Part shown: positions 42,933-51,267 of the stretch, one piece after another | Position numbering within the stretch: the stretch's first letter is position 1 | Layout of the letters: the number at the start of each line of letters is the position of its first letter | From: Desulfurococcus mucosus DSM 2162 | GTDB lineage: Archaea; Thermoproteota; Thermoprotei_A; Sulfolobales; Desulfurococcaceae | Assembly: GCF_000186365.1 (NCBI RefSeq) | Contig: NC_014961.1 | Location: 434,001-498,000 of the forward strand | Direction: 5' to 3' | DNA length: 64,000 bases | The notes under the pieces: generated by a model | Databases searched by the model: none | Seen by the model: only the letters and a program-made list of their open reading frames with translations | Told to the model about the DNA's origin: nothing | Made by a program: the position numbers and the translations under genes

Positions 42933-44696
42933 ATGAGTAGTAGTGAATGGAGTCTCGACGTTGCAAGGGAGCTGTGGGGGCTGAACCACAGTATAAGGGG
43001 CGACACGATAACAGTTGACGACGAAGGCTACCTCGCTATCTCTATTGGAGGCAGCAGCGTGAGGATCAAGGATGTAATGGAGAAGTATGGTTTCGACGTG
43101 GCCTACATAAGGGTGCTCCCGTTAATAGGTAAAGCGATGCGACTGGTCTACGAGACCTTCACAGAGCTAGCCAGGATCCATGGTTTCAAAGGAGGTCTCC
43201 AACCCGTTTTCCCCATGAAGGTTAACCCTATAGACATAGTGATCGACGCTATCTGGAGGTATGGTGAGAAATACGGGTGGGGCTTCAACACAGGCTCCAT
43301 CGGGGAGCTGGAGCTCCTCTCCAAGTACGCTGGGAAAGGCCCAAGGATACTGGTGTACGATGGGGTCTTATCGGATAACGTGGCGAGAATACTGGAGGGC
43401 TTCAGGGAGAAAGGCTGGAGGGTCGTGGTGGATGTTGAAAGCGAGCACGACCTCGACATTCTCTCCAAGCACCCGGAGCTCGAGGTCGGGTTAAGGATAA
43501 AGCCTCTTTTCAAGCCTGGGGGTAAGTGGGCTCACTCAGCGGGGCTTGAAGGCAAGTTCGGTCTAACAGTGAACACGCTTGTGAAGCTGAGGGAGGAGTA
43601 TAAGTGGATAGAGGAGAGGGCTAGGCTGCTCCACGTGCACGCCGGCTCCCAGATCTACAAGTGGAGTGATGTGGAGGCATTCATCAACGAGGTCTACAAC
43701 ATATATGTCCAGCTAACCGCCAACGGCTTCAGCAGGCTGGAGCTCGTTGACCCCGGTGGTGGACTAGCCTACCCCTACCTGGATACGAGGAGTGGTTCAA
43801 TAGAGTCACCTGACTACACCGTGGTCGACTACTTCAACCACATGCTGAGGGTTTTCAGCAGGCTGGACAAGCACCCGGTGCTCGTCTACGAGGGCGGCAG
43901 GTATATTGTGGCAGCCCACAGGATAGTGGTTGCTAAAGTAGTGGATGTACGCCCCTACTCGGCGGAGCAGCTTTCCTCAACGGGTACGAGTGTGGTGGAG
44001 GATGTTCTTCGAGGAGTAAGGACGATCCGGGATTTAAAAGCTGTTTTAAAGGAGTATAGGCGGCTCATACACAGGGGGAGCCAGGGGCAGCAGTACACGC
44101 TGGAGGAGAGGGAGCTTGCAGAGGACCTGGTCTCAAAGATCCGGGAGGAAGTAGTGTTGAAGCTCAGTGAGCTCTTGAGGGCCGAGCCCTCCAGTGTCGA
44201 CGAGGTTATAAACGACCCATTCCTCTACAAGCTGGCTACATCTCCCTCGAAGAGATACATACTCAACCTCTCCATATTCGCCGACATACCTGACTCCGTG
44301 CTCGTCAACCAGTACTTCCAGGTTGCACCGGTTCAAAGGCTTAACGAGAAGCCGGATGTCGTCGCCGTGCTCGGGGATCTAACATGTGACAGCATGGGTG
44401 AGATAGGCGAGTATGTGAGCCATGTGAGGATGCATGTTAAAGCCGATGACTGGTTCACCCGTATGGATCTAAGACTGGTGATGGCTCCATATAAGAGGCT
44501 TAAGCTGGGCGGTGTCCCGCTACACCTCCCGGTGAAAGGGGAGAACTATTATGTCGCGATACTTGACACGGGTGCATACCAGGATCCCTTGACGATGAAG
44601 CATAACTTAATCTACGGTGCCCCCGAGATAATCATGGATGAGGTTGACGGGGAGCCAAAGATAGAGGTTGTTGAGAGAAACGGGAAGTACCTTTAG
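42933..44696 (+). CDS. speA: Biosynthetic arginine decarboxylase (SpeA-type, PLP-dependent)
   Basis: 587 residues from the ATG at 42933; the frame opens at 42891, but a TATA box (GCTTAAAAATCC, ~42867-42878) would place transcription start after 42891. PLP-barrel signatures: QPVFPMKVNP (Lys Schiff base), GFNTGSIGELEL, LHVHAGSQIYKW, ELVDPGGGLAYPY and VYEGGRYIVAAHR; KWAHSAGLEGKFGL matches the SpeA-specific GKW..S.G...KFGL block. It makes agmatine from arginine for polyamines. Known crenarchaeal arginine decarboxylases come from the AdoMet-decarboxylase family, so this type is notable. The usual ESGR is EGGR here. Confidence 0.85.
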   Translation: MSSSEWSLDVARELWGLNHSIRGDTITVDDEGYLAISIGGSSVRIKDVMEKYGFDVAYIRVLPLIGKAMRLVYETFTELARIHGFKGGLQPVFPMKVNPIDIVIDAIWRYGEKYGWGFNTGSIGELELLSKYAGKGPRILVYDGVLSDNVARILEGFREKGWRVVVDVESEHDLDILSKHPELEVGLRIKPLFKPGGKWAHSAGLEGKFGLTVNTLVKLREEYKWIEERARLLHVHAGSQIYKWSDVEAFINEVYNIYVQLTANGFSRLELVDPGGGLAYPYLDTRSGSIESPDYTVVDYFNHMLRVFSRLDKHPVLVYEGGRYIVAAHRIVVAKVVDVRPYSAEQLSSTGTSVVEDVLRGVRTIRDLKAVLKEYRRLIHRGSQGQQYTLEERELAEDLVSKIREEVVLKLSELLRAEPSSVDEVINDPFLYKLATSPSKRYILNLSIFADIPDSVLVNQYFQVAPVQRLNEKPDVVAVLGDLTCDSMGEIGEYVSHVRMHVKADDWFTRMDLRLVMAPYKRLKLGGVPLHLPVKGENYYVAILDTGAYQDPLTMKHNLIYGAPEIIMDEVDGEPKIEVVERNGKYL

Positions 44697-46276
44697 CCGC
44701 CCATGCTGCTTGGACATGGCTGGACGGCTACCGCTTCACCTACAACGCTTTTAGCCGAGTACCCTTTGACACGCGCCGTGATAGTGCTCCAGACGGGTAT
44801 AAGCCCCTTGACCTTGACGGCGACAGGGTAGCTTCCCGGGAACCTGGCCATAGTGTACCCCGCTACGTGTTTCTCAGCGATGAGGCCGTAGAGAAGGGTG
44901 CCGGGGGGTAGGATCCGCTTCAACATGGCTTTATCGAACAGCCTCATGACTTTAACACGGTGCAACCTGTAGAGGCCTTCATGCTTCCTCAGCAGGTATT
45001 CTACCTCGCTTCTCTTAAGCCAGAGCGGTGTGTTCTCGAGGACGGCCACCCTGCGGATGTTGAGCCTCCTAACCATCAACCCCTCCTTCATAATCCTCGT
45101 CAAGTACTCGAGGTTCACACGGTATGTCTCCCTGCTCTCGCCTGGGAGCCCGTATATCAGGTTTACACCTGGAAGCAGATGGGGCATCCCGTTCCACCCT
45201 CTCAGCCCGCCAACCCTGTTAACTATGCGTATGGCCTCCAGGGCTTCCTCCGGCCCCACCTTCAGGTTGTTTGCTTTAACCACTTTCTCATCGAAGCTCT
45301 CTATTCCCAGGGCTGCTACATCGCCTGGAGTGTGATACTTTACAATGGTTTTCAAAGCCTTCACGGATTCATCGACATGGCTTACAATAGTGCCCGGGTT
45401 CACGTTATCGATGTGCAGCGTTACAAGGCCTGGGGCAACGCTCCTTATCCCGTGGAAGAGTTTTTCAAGGGCCTCCGGGTTCGGGCGCGGGAACTCCTCT
45501 CTACCAGTATCCTCCGACATGTAGGCCAATATATCCGGCTGCCTCCCCAGCCTGATGTGCCTCACCCCAAGGGAGTACAGGGCTTCAGCCTCCTCCACTA
45601 TCCCTTTCAACCCCCTCATGATGGGCCTACCGTACCTGGGCTCGATGCAGAAGGAGCAGCCTCCTGTAAGCCACCTGCTGCAACCCCTGTACGTCTCCAC
45701 TTCCACGATGAGGTTTCTCCCGTAGTTGGGGTGCTGGAGGACTATCCTTGCCCCTAGTTTGAACGCTTTATCAGCCAACTCGTAGCTTTCCCTGAGGAGC
45801 CATGGACGCGCCTTCTCGAAGCCGTGTTGAACCAGTTCATCCATGTAGACCTCTGGGTCGCCTGTCACAATCTCTGTGAAAAGGTTTTTCAGCCTCTTCG
45901 ACTCGACAGCGATGCTTCCTCCACCGCTAGCAAACCCGTATCTTGCAGCAGGCCCAACCAGGATCTTGTCGACTCCCCTGGTTAGGAGGAGGATTGTTTC
46001 AAGCTCCCGGAGGCTCAGGGGCCTGCCGCCCAGGTACCTGCCGGGTACTTCCACACCGCTTACAACGACGAGGAGGCTGCTTTTCCTCGCCTCCTCAATG
46101 AAGGCTCCGAGGCTCCGCCTCGCCTCATCTATGGTCCAGTACCTTATCTCTGCGTCTCTAACCCTGTTCCATACAGCACCCGCTATGAGCCTTGGATAAG
46201 TGTTTATGTATGGAGGCACCCCTAGGCCGGCTGGTTCATCAGTGTACCCGTCTAGGATCACTATTTTCTCCAGCAT
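44693..46276 (-). CDS. Radical-SAM protein (COG1031-like)
   Basis: 527 residues from the ATG at 46274-46276, chosen because GGTGG lies 7 nt before it; the frame opens at 46360, inside hypD. The N-terminal ~190 residues include LDGYTDEPAGLGVPPYI. The Fe-S motif is in VETYRGCSRWLTGGCSFCIEPRYG (Cys-x8-Cys-x2-Cys, longer than the usual spacing), followed by a TIM-barrel half with IRLGRQPDIL, LGIESFDEKVVKANN and LIYGLPGESRETY. This matches the COG1031 group of uncharacterised archaeal radical-SAM proteins. Overlaps the end of hypD by 38 nt and is last in its operon. Confidence 0.8.
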   Translation of the reverse strand: MLEKIVILDGYTDEPAGLGVPPYINTYPRLIAGAVWNRVRDAEIRYWTIDEARRSLGAFIEEARKSSLLVVVSGVEVPGRYLGGRPLSLRELETILLLTRGVDKILVGPAARYGFASGGGSIAVESKRLKNLFTEIVTGDPEVYMDELVQHGFEKARPWLLRESYELADKAFKLGARIVLQHPNYGRNLIVEVETYRGCSRWLTGGCSFCIEPRYGRPIMRGLKGIVEEAEALYSLGVRHIRLGRQPDILAYMSEDTGREEFPRPNPEALEKLFHGIRSVAPGLVTLHIDNVNPGTIVSHVDESVKALKTIVKYHTPGDVAALGIESFDEKVVKANNLKVGPEEALEAIRIVNRVGGLRGWNGMPHLLPGVNLIYGLPGESRETYRVNLEYLTRIMKEGLMVRRLNIRRVAVLENTPLWLKRSEVEYLLRKHEGLYRLHRVKVMRLFDKAMLKRILPPGTLLYGLIAEKHVAGYTMARFPGSYPVAVKVKGLIPVWSTITARVKGYSAKSVVGEAVAVQPCPSSMGG

Positions 46277-47411
46277 TCCATGCCACCGCTCCATGGAGGA
46301 GAGGAGTGTTCTCAGCCCATATCCTGCAGGTTCCCTCAGAGCTAACCATGCATGGGCCATAGGGGTTGCCGGGGGTGCAGGCCTTCATGAAGAGCGGGCA
46401 TTGAGTTGGCTTCGCCAGCCCTAGGACAACCTTGTCGCATATGCATCCAGGATGCTTATCGTCAGTCACGGTCTCCCTGAGCCCCGTCGACTCGAAGAAG
46501 TCGTGTCCACTATACCGGGGCCTGTGTACCGCACCGCTTAAGGGTACAACCCCTATGCCACGCCAGTAGCTGTCCCTCGCCTCGTAAACCTCCCACATGG
46601 CGTTCAACGCGTACTTGTTTCCCTCCGGGGCAACCACCCTGCTGTACTCGTTCATGAGCCTAGGCTTCCCCTCCGCAAGGTTCCTTATAATCATGTATAT
46701 TGAGAGCAGGACGTCGAGGGGCTCGAAGCCGGAGACCACTACTGGGATACCGTATTCATCAGCAATAAACCTCCACGCCTCCGCCCCGATCACAGTGGAC
46801 ACGTGGCCCGGTGCTATAACCCCGTCGAGCCTCACCTCTGGATGCGCCTCGGCGAGAAACCTCATTATAGGCGGCGTCAACCTGTAGGCTGAGAGAACAT
46901 AGAGGTTCCCGGGGACCTCGCCGGCTGCAAGAGGTATTGCTGTGGAAGGCATCGTGGTCTCGAAGCCTACGGCGAGGAACACGTGTCTCCTCCCCGGCTC
47001 CCTTGCCGCCTCCGTTATCGCGTCCCGGAAACTATAAACCACCTTCACATTGCCCCCCATGGCCTTCGCGTGGAAAAGGCTCCTCGGCTGCTTCCCCCTG
47101 GAGCCAGGTAGCTTGAAGGCATCCCCGTATGTTAAGACGACAGTGTCCTTCTCGAAGCTGACGTCGACGAGTACATCTATATAGTAGCCGGGGGTTATGC
47201 AGACCGGGCATCCGGGTCCAGCGATCAGGTTTATCCATGGAGGCATCAGGGATCTAAGCCCGTAGTGCGTTATAGTCCACTCGTGTGTCCCGCAGAAGTT
47301 CATTATTCTAATCTCGTCTCCCCCGTGCTCCGAGAGAACCCTTTTAGACTCCTCCCTTATCCTTTCAGCCAGCTTGACGGCTAGCCCTCTCTCCCTGAGC
47401 TGCATGCTCAT
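46239..47411 (-). CDS. hypD: HypD, hydrogenase Fe(CN)2CO cofactor assembly protein
   Basis: 390 residues. Hallmarks are MNFCGTHEWTITHYGLRSLMP, AGPGCPVCITP, VFLAVGFETTMPSTA and the C-terminal cysteine set CICDKVVLGL, CPLFMKACTPGNPYGPCMVSSEGTCRIW that holds a [4Fe-4S] cluster. HypD with HypC carries the iron to which CN and CO are attached before insertion into [NiFe] hydrogenase. With hypA/hypB at 16.6-17.7 kb this shows the organism matures a [NiFe] hydrogenase, though the structural genes are outside the window. Starts 7 nt after the MobA-like gene. Confidence 0.95.
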   Translation of the reverse strand: MSMQLRERGLAVKLAERIREESKRVLSEHGGDEIRIMNFCGTHEWTITHYGLRSLMPPWINLIAGPGCPVCITPGYYIDVLVDVSFEKDTVVLTYGDAFKLPGSRGKQPRSLFHAKAMGGNVKVVYSFRDAITEAAREPGRRHVFLAVGFETTMPSTAIPLAAGEVPGNLYVLSAYRLTPPIMRFLAEAHPEVRLDGVIAPGHVSTVIGAEAWRFIADEYGIPVVVSGFEPLDVLLSIYMIIRNLAEGKPRLMNEYSRVVAPEGNKYALNAMWEVYEARDSYWRGIGVVPLSGAVHRPRYSGHDFFESTGLRETVTDDKHPGCICDKVVLGLAKPTQCPLFMKACTPGNPYGPCMVSSEGTCRIWAENTPLLHGAVAWNAGENSDPRRVH

Positions 47412-47418
47412 GGCTCGG

Positions 47419-48042
47419 CTACCTCCATGAGTACTCTTTAACCCTGTTTAAGTCGAGCACTGTATCCAAGTCTAGGAGCACGCCTGGATACCCTGTTTCA
47501 ACGAGTAGTGTGTCATCCAAGTGTCTCCTCACCACTGCTTTAAGCCCCTGTGTCTCCTCGTCTATAGCCGTTAGCTCCGCGTAGAGGTCGCTTGAAAATA
47601 TTATGGGGTGCCCTCTCCTCCCCCGGTAGGATGCGACAGCGATCTTCTTCCCTGACTCGAGGAACCTGAGGGCTACATAGTCGTATACTCCGGGATGGAT
47701 CCATGCTGCGTCACCGGGGTTCACCATGATCCCCTTTAAGGAGCGTGCTTCATCCCGTATTGATTCAAGCCCTTTTCTAACACTGGAGCTCATGCCGGCC
47801 GCGTAGTCCGGGTTGTATACTACTCTAAGCCTTTCCTTCAACCTGCTTGAGGCATGCTCTTCTACAACCCTGGATACCCTGCTTGATTCATGCCCTGTGA
47901 CAAGGATTACCCGGGATACATATGTGGAGGCAGATATGTTCTCCAGTGTTTGAACCACGAGTGGTTTATCCAGCGTGTAGAGCATCTTGTTCCATGGGAA
48001 TCTCGTGCTGAACCCGGCTGCAGGCACGATGCAGGCTATCAT
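47419..48042 (-). CDS. MobA/MocA-like nucleotidyltransferase
   Basis: 207 residues. IVPAAGFSTRFPWNKMLYTLDKPLVVQTLENI is the nucleotide-binding start of MobA-like transferases (AAG.S.R....K), MVNPGDAAWIHPGVYDYV the metal-binding region (usually GD.P) and RGRRGHPIIFS the typical GHP box. Such enzymes attach CMP or GMP to molybdopterin, or nucleotides to other acceptors. Tungsten-pterin enzymes are usual in this kind of archaeon and moeA is in the window, so cofactor nucleotidylation is plausible. Sits between the PhoU-like gene and hypD on one strand. Confidence 0.75.
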   Translation of the reverse strand: MIACIVPAAGFSTRFPWNKMLYTLDKPLVVQTLENISASTYVSRVILVTGHESSRVSRVVEEHASSRLKERLRVVYNPDYAAGMSSSVRKGLESIRDEARSLKGIMVNPGDAAWIHPGVYDYVALRFLESGKKIAVASYRGRRGHPIIFSSDLYAELTAIDEETQGLKAVVRRHLDDTLLVETGYPGVLLDLDTVLDLNRVKEYSWR

Positions 48043-48067
48043 GCATACACCCGTGGTGGGGCAGCCC

Positions 48068-48748
48068 TCAACGGGATACAGCGAACAACCTGTAGATGTC
48101 CGCTATGTCTTCGAAGACGTCGCTTATCCCCTCGATGTCGTCGACTATCTGGGGGAGCACCAGGCACTCTGGCTTCACCTCCCTGCTGCAGGCCGAGTAT
48201 ATCATGGCTATTGCCTCAAGCCTGAGCTCATCTATCTTCTCCTCCAGCTCCTCCACCTCGTGCGATATGGATAGTGCTCTCGCAGGATCCCTGCTCATGG
48301 ATTCGAATAGCTCGATGATCTTTCGTGAGGCTGTGAGGCTTTTCTCAGTCATCTCCTTCATTAAGGCCTGTATTTTCTCATCGATCACTATACCCGATTC
48401 AACGGCTATCAGTATCCTTTTACCCGCTGACTTAGCGTATCCCAGGGCGTCGTCCAGGGAGAGGACGAACCTGAGCAGGTTCTCCCTGTCGTCTGGATGC
48501 AGGTAGGTTGCCTTCAACTCCTCCATGATGCTCCTCTTCAACTCATCCCCGTGTTCCTCAACCCTGTTGAGTTCACCGTAGAGTCTTGAAACAGTTTCCA
48601 CGCCGCCCTGGATGCTTGAAACCAGCTCGCTGAGCTTTGAAACACCTATCTCCACGGTTCTAGCGTGCTCCCTGATGCTCGAGAACATGGACTCGAAGTA
48701 TCTCCCCCTGGGTAGGCTCATTAGGTGCCACCACTTATCCTCAATCAT
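48068..48748 (-). CDS. DUF47/PhoU-like protein
   Basis: 226 residues, almost wholly helical with acidic metal-ligand pairs (ELNRVEEHGDELKRSIMEEL, SHEVEELEEKIDELRLEA), the E/DxxxD-type repeat pattern of PhoU-like DUF47 proteins. These bind iron or zinc clusters and regulate low-affinity phosphate transporters. No phosphate transporter lies next to it. First gene of the operon with the MobA-like gene, hypD and the radical-SAM gene. CTATTTAAATACGG at ~48762 lies close to the start and predicts a leaderless transcript. Confidence 0.8.
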   Translation of the reverse strand: MIEDKWWHLMSLPRGRYFESMFSSIREHARTVEIGVSKLSELVSSIQGGVETVSRLYGELNRVEEHGDELKRSIMEELKATYLHPDDRENLLRFVLSLDDALGYAKSAGKRILIAVESGIVIDEKIQALMKEMTEKSLTASRKIIELFESMSRDPARALSISHEVEELEEKIDELRLEAIAMIYSACSREVKPECLVLPQIVDDIEGISDVFEDIADIYRLFAVSR

Positions 48749-48794
48749 AATTACTCGTACACCTATTTAAATACGGGGAAGCCGGCGGGGAAAG

Positions 48795-48959
48795 ACTTAT
48801 ATATCTCCCCGTGATCATCACTCTACAGGGGCCTGGACACGCCTGGACCCGTTTAAGCCCGGGTTGATGGGTCCCCGGGCTCGGTGGGCCGGGTGTGCCA
48901 GCATGCCCTTCGAGAGCCCTGTTAACAGGGCAGGGGTTGAATAGGGGGCGTCCGGCTTC
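48795..48959 (+). promoter_or_regulatory. Promoter and long structured leader of the winged-helix gene
   Basis: A TATA box (CTTATATATC, ~48796-48805) lies ~155 nt before the ATG, far longer than other leaders in the window. The leader holds two perfect hairpins: AGCCCGGG/CCCGGGCT at 48856-48881 with a 10-nt loop, and the 16-bp palindrome GCCCTGTTAACAGGGC at 48916-48931. It may be a regulatory RNA element or include a binding site for the encoded protein. Confidence 0.5.
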
Positions 48960-49379
48960 ATGAGCAGCCCTGAGTATGAGAGCATATATGATATACGCTT
49001 CCTGATGAAGCGTGGCATAGTTCTAACGCTACCTTTACTGAAGACCCTGGACGCGGTGATCACGTTGAAGAAGGTGACAGCCGACGACGTGGCTAAGTAC
49101 ACTGGGAGAGCTAGGACGATAGAGTCCAGGTACTTGTCGAGGCTGAACAAGATAGGCATAGTGGCTAAGGTGAAGGAGGGTAGGAGAGTCTACTATATTG
49201 AGCCGGTTGAAGCAGTCAGGGAGGCCATACAGAAGTACGGGGACAACATGATGGTGGAGCAGTTGGCACACCAGATAAGTCTGCCAGCCGACATAGTGAA
49301 GCTAATCATAGACTTGATGAAGAGCGGTAAGATACCGCCTCCCCAGCCCGCTGGCGGTCAGCAGGGCCAGGCTACTTGA
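48960..49379 (+). CDS. Winged-helix DNA-binding protein
   Basis: 139 residues, ATG start. The core is a winged helix: LLKTLDAVITLKKVTADDVAKYTGRARTIESRYLSRLNKIGIVAKVKEGRRVYYIEPVEAV, with a clear recognition helix and a wing (VKEGRRVYYI). A helical C-terminal part and a Pro/Gly/Gln tail follow. Likely a transcription regulator acting as a dimer. Target unknown; its own long leader is a candidate. Overlaps the convergent ribbon-helix-helix gene by 8 nt at the 3' end. Confidence 0.75.
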   Translation: MSSPEYESIYDIRFLMKRGIVLTLPLLKTLDAVITLKKVTADDVAKYTGRARTIESRYLSRLNKIGIVAKVKEGRRVYYIEPVEAVREAIQKYGDNMMVEQLAHQISLPADIVKLIIDLMKSGKIPPPQPAGGQQGQAT

Positions 49380-49698
49380 TGTTCAACTGTATGGAGACGG
49401 TTTCAGACGACCCTCCTTTAAAGGATATCACGATTGATGAGACATTACCGTTGCTCCTCCTCAACCCCTCTGCCACCGCCTCAACGAGCTTTGTTAGCAG
49501 GTATGTCCTCGACACGGATCCATTCCTAGCGGCGAACTTATCTATGATCTCTAAGTCATCCTCGCTGACTCTAAGCGATATCATTCTTTTCCTAGGCTTC
49601 AACGAGATCTCTATAATGTTGTCGTTGACGATGATGGAGTCGCTGAAATCGCTGCGCGCCTTCGTCGTTATCATGGCGTTGGACACCACATAGATCAA
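49372..49698 (-). CDS. Ribbon-helix-helix (CopG-like) DNA-binding protein
   Basis: 108 residues. RMISLRVSEDDLEIIDKFAARNGSVSRTYLLTKLVEAVAEGL is a typical ribbon-helix-helix: a basic strand, helix, turn with Gly-Ser, second helix. The ~34 residues before and the C-terminal strand-rich part (SSIVISFKGGSSETVSIQLNI) may serve in dimer or ligand contacts. No toxin-like partner is adjacent, so a transcription regulator is more likely than an antitoxin. A/T-rich promoter GATTTATTTATTAATG lies at ~49710-49727 on the minus strand. Confidence 0.75.
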   Translation of the reverse strand: MIYVVSNAMITTKARSDFSDSIIVNDNIIEISLKPRKRMISLRVSEDDLEIIDKFAARNGSVSRTYLLTKLVEAVAEGLRRSNGNVSSIVISFKGGSSETVSIQLNIK

Positions 49699-50067
49699 GT
49701 GTTGTCGTCCTCATTAATAAATAAATCCCGGGGCTAGGGGGGAGCTCGATACAGGAATATTTAAATGAAACAGGCATAGTGTTTTCATGAAGATGTTTGC
49801 ATATAGTTACAATCGAAAACCTCATCCCTCGATGCAGGGAGGAGGCCCGGATTAAACACCCAGCCACGAGAGCAGAGTGCCCAGTTAGGGCTGTGAGGAA
49901 TCAGGGTTATAAGCATGTGCATGGCTTGAATAATAGTGGAGGACGGCCCCTGCAACACTCCCTTAGAGGGATTGGGATGAGCGGGGGCGACTCCCCTGGG
50001 CACATCCATGTTTTTAAGCCGCGGAGTATAGATGTATTACAAGGGGCTCGAGGCCCCGGTGTAGGAG
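49699..50067. other. Intergenic region with a lone promoter and an IS605-like right-end hairpin
   Basis: Besides the promoter of the ribbon-helix-helix gene, a strong plus-strand TATA-like GAATATTTAAATG lies at ~49756. The segment 49820-49845 (CCTCATCCCT, CGATGC, AGGGAGGAGG) looks like the terminal hairpin and GGAGG end of the tnpB element in this window but is not the same sequence. No coding region is convincing. It could be an element remnant or a small RNA gene. Confidence 0.35.
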
Positions 50068-50352
50068 TTGTTGAAGAGAATTATACTAGACGTGCTCTAC
50101 CCGGTTAGGGGTACATCCATAGTGGATCTGGCTAAATCCATAGTGGAGATAACCGGGGTCAGCTCCGTCAGCATCACTGTGAAAGAGGTTGACGTCGACA
50201 CGCAGAACATCCTCGTCATGGTTGAAGGAAGCGACATCAGCTTCGAGGATGTAAGGGACGCTATCGAGAAGGAGGGAGGGGTCATCCACAGCATCGACCA
50301 GGTTGTGGCTGGAGAGAGGATAATAGAGCCCCCAGAATACCTGGTGGAGTGA
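50068..50352 (+). CDS. DUF211 family protein
   Basis: 94 residues from a TTG start with GTAGGAG directly before it. RIILDVLYPVRGTSIVDLAKSIVEITGVSSVSITVKEVDVDTQNILVMVEGSDISFEDVRDAIEKEGGVIHSIDQVVAG is the full DUF211 pattern, a ferredoxin-like fold of unknown function found mainly in archaea. A start one codon later (TTG at 50071) is equally possible. Overlaps the kinase-like gene by 4 nt (GTGA), so the two are coupled; the pairing may reflect shared function. Confidence 0.85.
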   Translation: MLKRIILDVLYPVRGTSIVDLAKSIVEITGVSSVSITVKEVDVDTQNILVMVEGSDISFEDVRDAIEKEGGVIHSIDQVVAGERIIEPPEYLVE

Positions 50353-51128
50353 ACGCGTTGAACACCAACATACTTGAGCTCCTCGACGGCTTCTCCAAGC
50401 AGTCAAGGATCCTAGTGGTGGACTCCGAGAAGCTTGTTTTAAAGGAGTATGGCGGGGAGGCAGGGCTGATAAAGTGGCTAGTCGTGAACCTTTCTTCGAC
50501 ACCGGTTAAAATGTATCCATTCGTCTTCAACCCTAGGAGCCGCATGGAGAGAGAGGTATCCTTTCTGAGGACGGATACACCAGGCTTCATGAAGCCGGGT
50601 CTCCGTGTAGTCGACTACATTGGTGTCAGGATAATCAGGGACTACGTGGAGGGCGAGGAAGTAGACTCCTCCACAAGCCCACAGGTTTTCAGGGTCTTAG
50701 GGAGATCCCTGGGCATGCTACACTGCTCCGGCTGGGCCCTCGGCGACACGAAGGTGTCGAACTTCGTGAGCAACGACGGCTGGGTCTACATCGTTGACGC
50801 TGAGCAAGCAGTGGAGACGTGGAGGAAGGAGCATTTTTCATGGGATCTAGTGGTGTTCGCATCAACCCTGGGGATAAGCTGCTACAGTAGCTGCGTGACG
50901 AATCAAAGGGCTTACCTTGAGAGGATTGAGGCCTTCCTCCAGGGCTACCTCGAGAACCCTTGTGCACCCGTAAGGGAGGCAGTGTACTCCTTGACGGAGG
51001 GTGATTCAAGACTACTCTTATTCCTCCTTGTGCCATTCCCGTTGAACATGGGGGTTTCAAAACTCCTGAAGGAGATGCAGGGTTTAACGCATCGCGACGA
51101 ATCCATCCCTACATGGTCTCCTCGATGA
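50349..51128 (+). CDS. Small protein-kinase-fold protein (Bud32/RIO-like)
   Basis: 259 residues, GTG start within the DUF211 stop. The kinase-like core has LVLKEYGGEAGLIKW (Lys in the VAIK place), LGRSLGMLHCSGWALGDTKVSNFVSN (catalytic loop, with GDTKxxNF replacing HxDxxxxN) and VYIVDAEQAVETW (DFG place, D-A-E). These are the marks of compact atypical archaeal kinases and lipopolysaccharide-type kinases. Substrate unknown. Activity is likely because the catalytic Asp, Asn and metal-binding Asp are kept. Confidence 0.7.
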   Translation: MNALNTNILELLDGFSKQSRILVVDSEKLVLKEYGGEAGLIKWLVVNLSSTPVKMYPFVFNPRSRMEREVSFLRTDTPGFMKPGLRVVDYIGVRIIRDYVEGEEVDSSTSPQVFRVLGRSLGMLHCSGWALGDTKVSNFVSNDGWVYIVDAEQAVETWRKEHFSWDLVVFASTLGISCYSSCVTNQRAYLERIEAFLQGYLENPCAPVREAVYSLTEGDSRLLLFLLVPFPLNMGVSKLLKEMQGLTHRDESIPTWSPR

Positions 51129-51267
51129 GGAGGCAATCCGTGTGGAAGGCATGTACTCGCAACTGGGGTTGAAGCCTTTCATTAAGGTCGATTAGGGTGG
51201 TTTATTGAAGGAGGATAGGGTAAAGGCTGGTTTAAAAGCAGGTGGGTGGAGAAGCGTTTCTCGAAGG

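Noticed and set aside
48838-48955. Hairpin-rich leader considered as a tRNA gene
   Set aside because: The stems do not fit a cloverleaf and no anticodon loop or T-arm consensus is seen.
49372-49698. Ribbon-helix-helix protein considered as an antitoxin
   Set aside because: No toxin-like gene is adjacent; the neighbour is a winged-helix protein on the opposite strand.
49811-49850. AATCGAAAAC segment considered as a CRISPR repeat
   Set aside because: Occurs once, with no spacing pattern and no cas genes in the window.
49797-50108. 103-codon plus-strand frame between the ribbon-helix-helix and DUF211 genes
   Set aside because: Overlaps the DUF211 start in another frame and has no protein-like features; the IS-like hairpin lies inside it.
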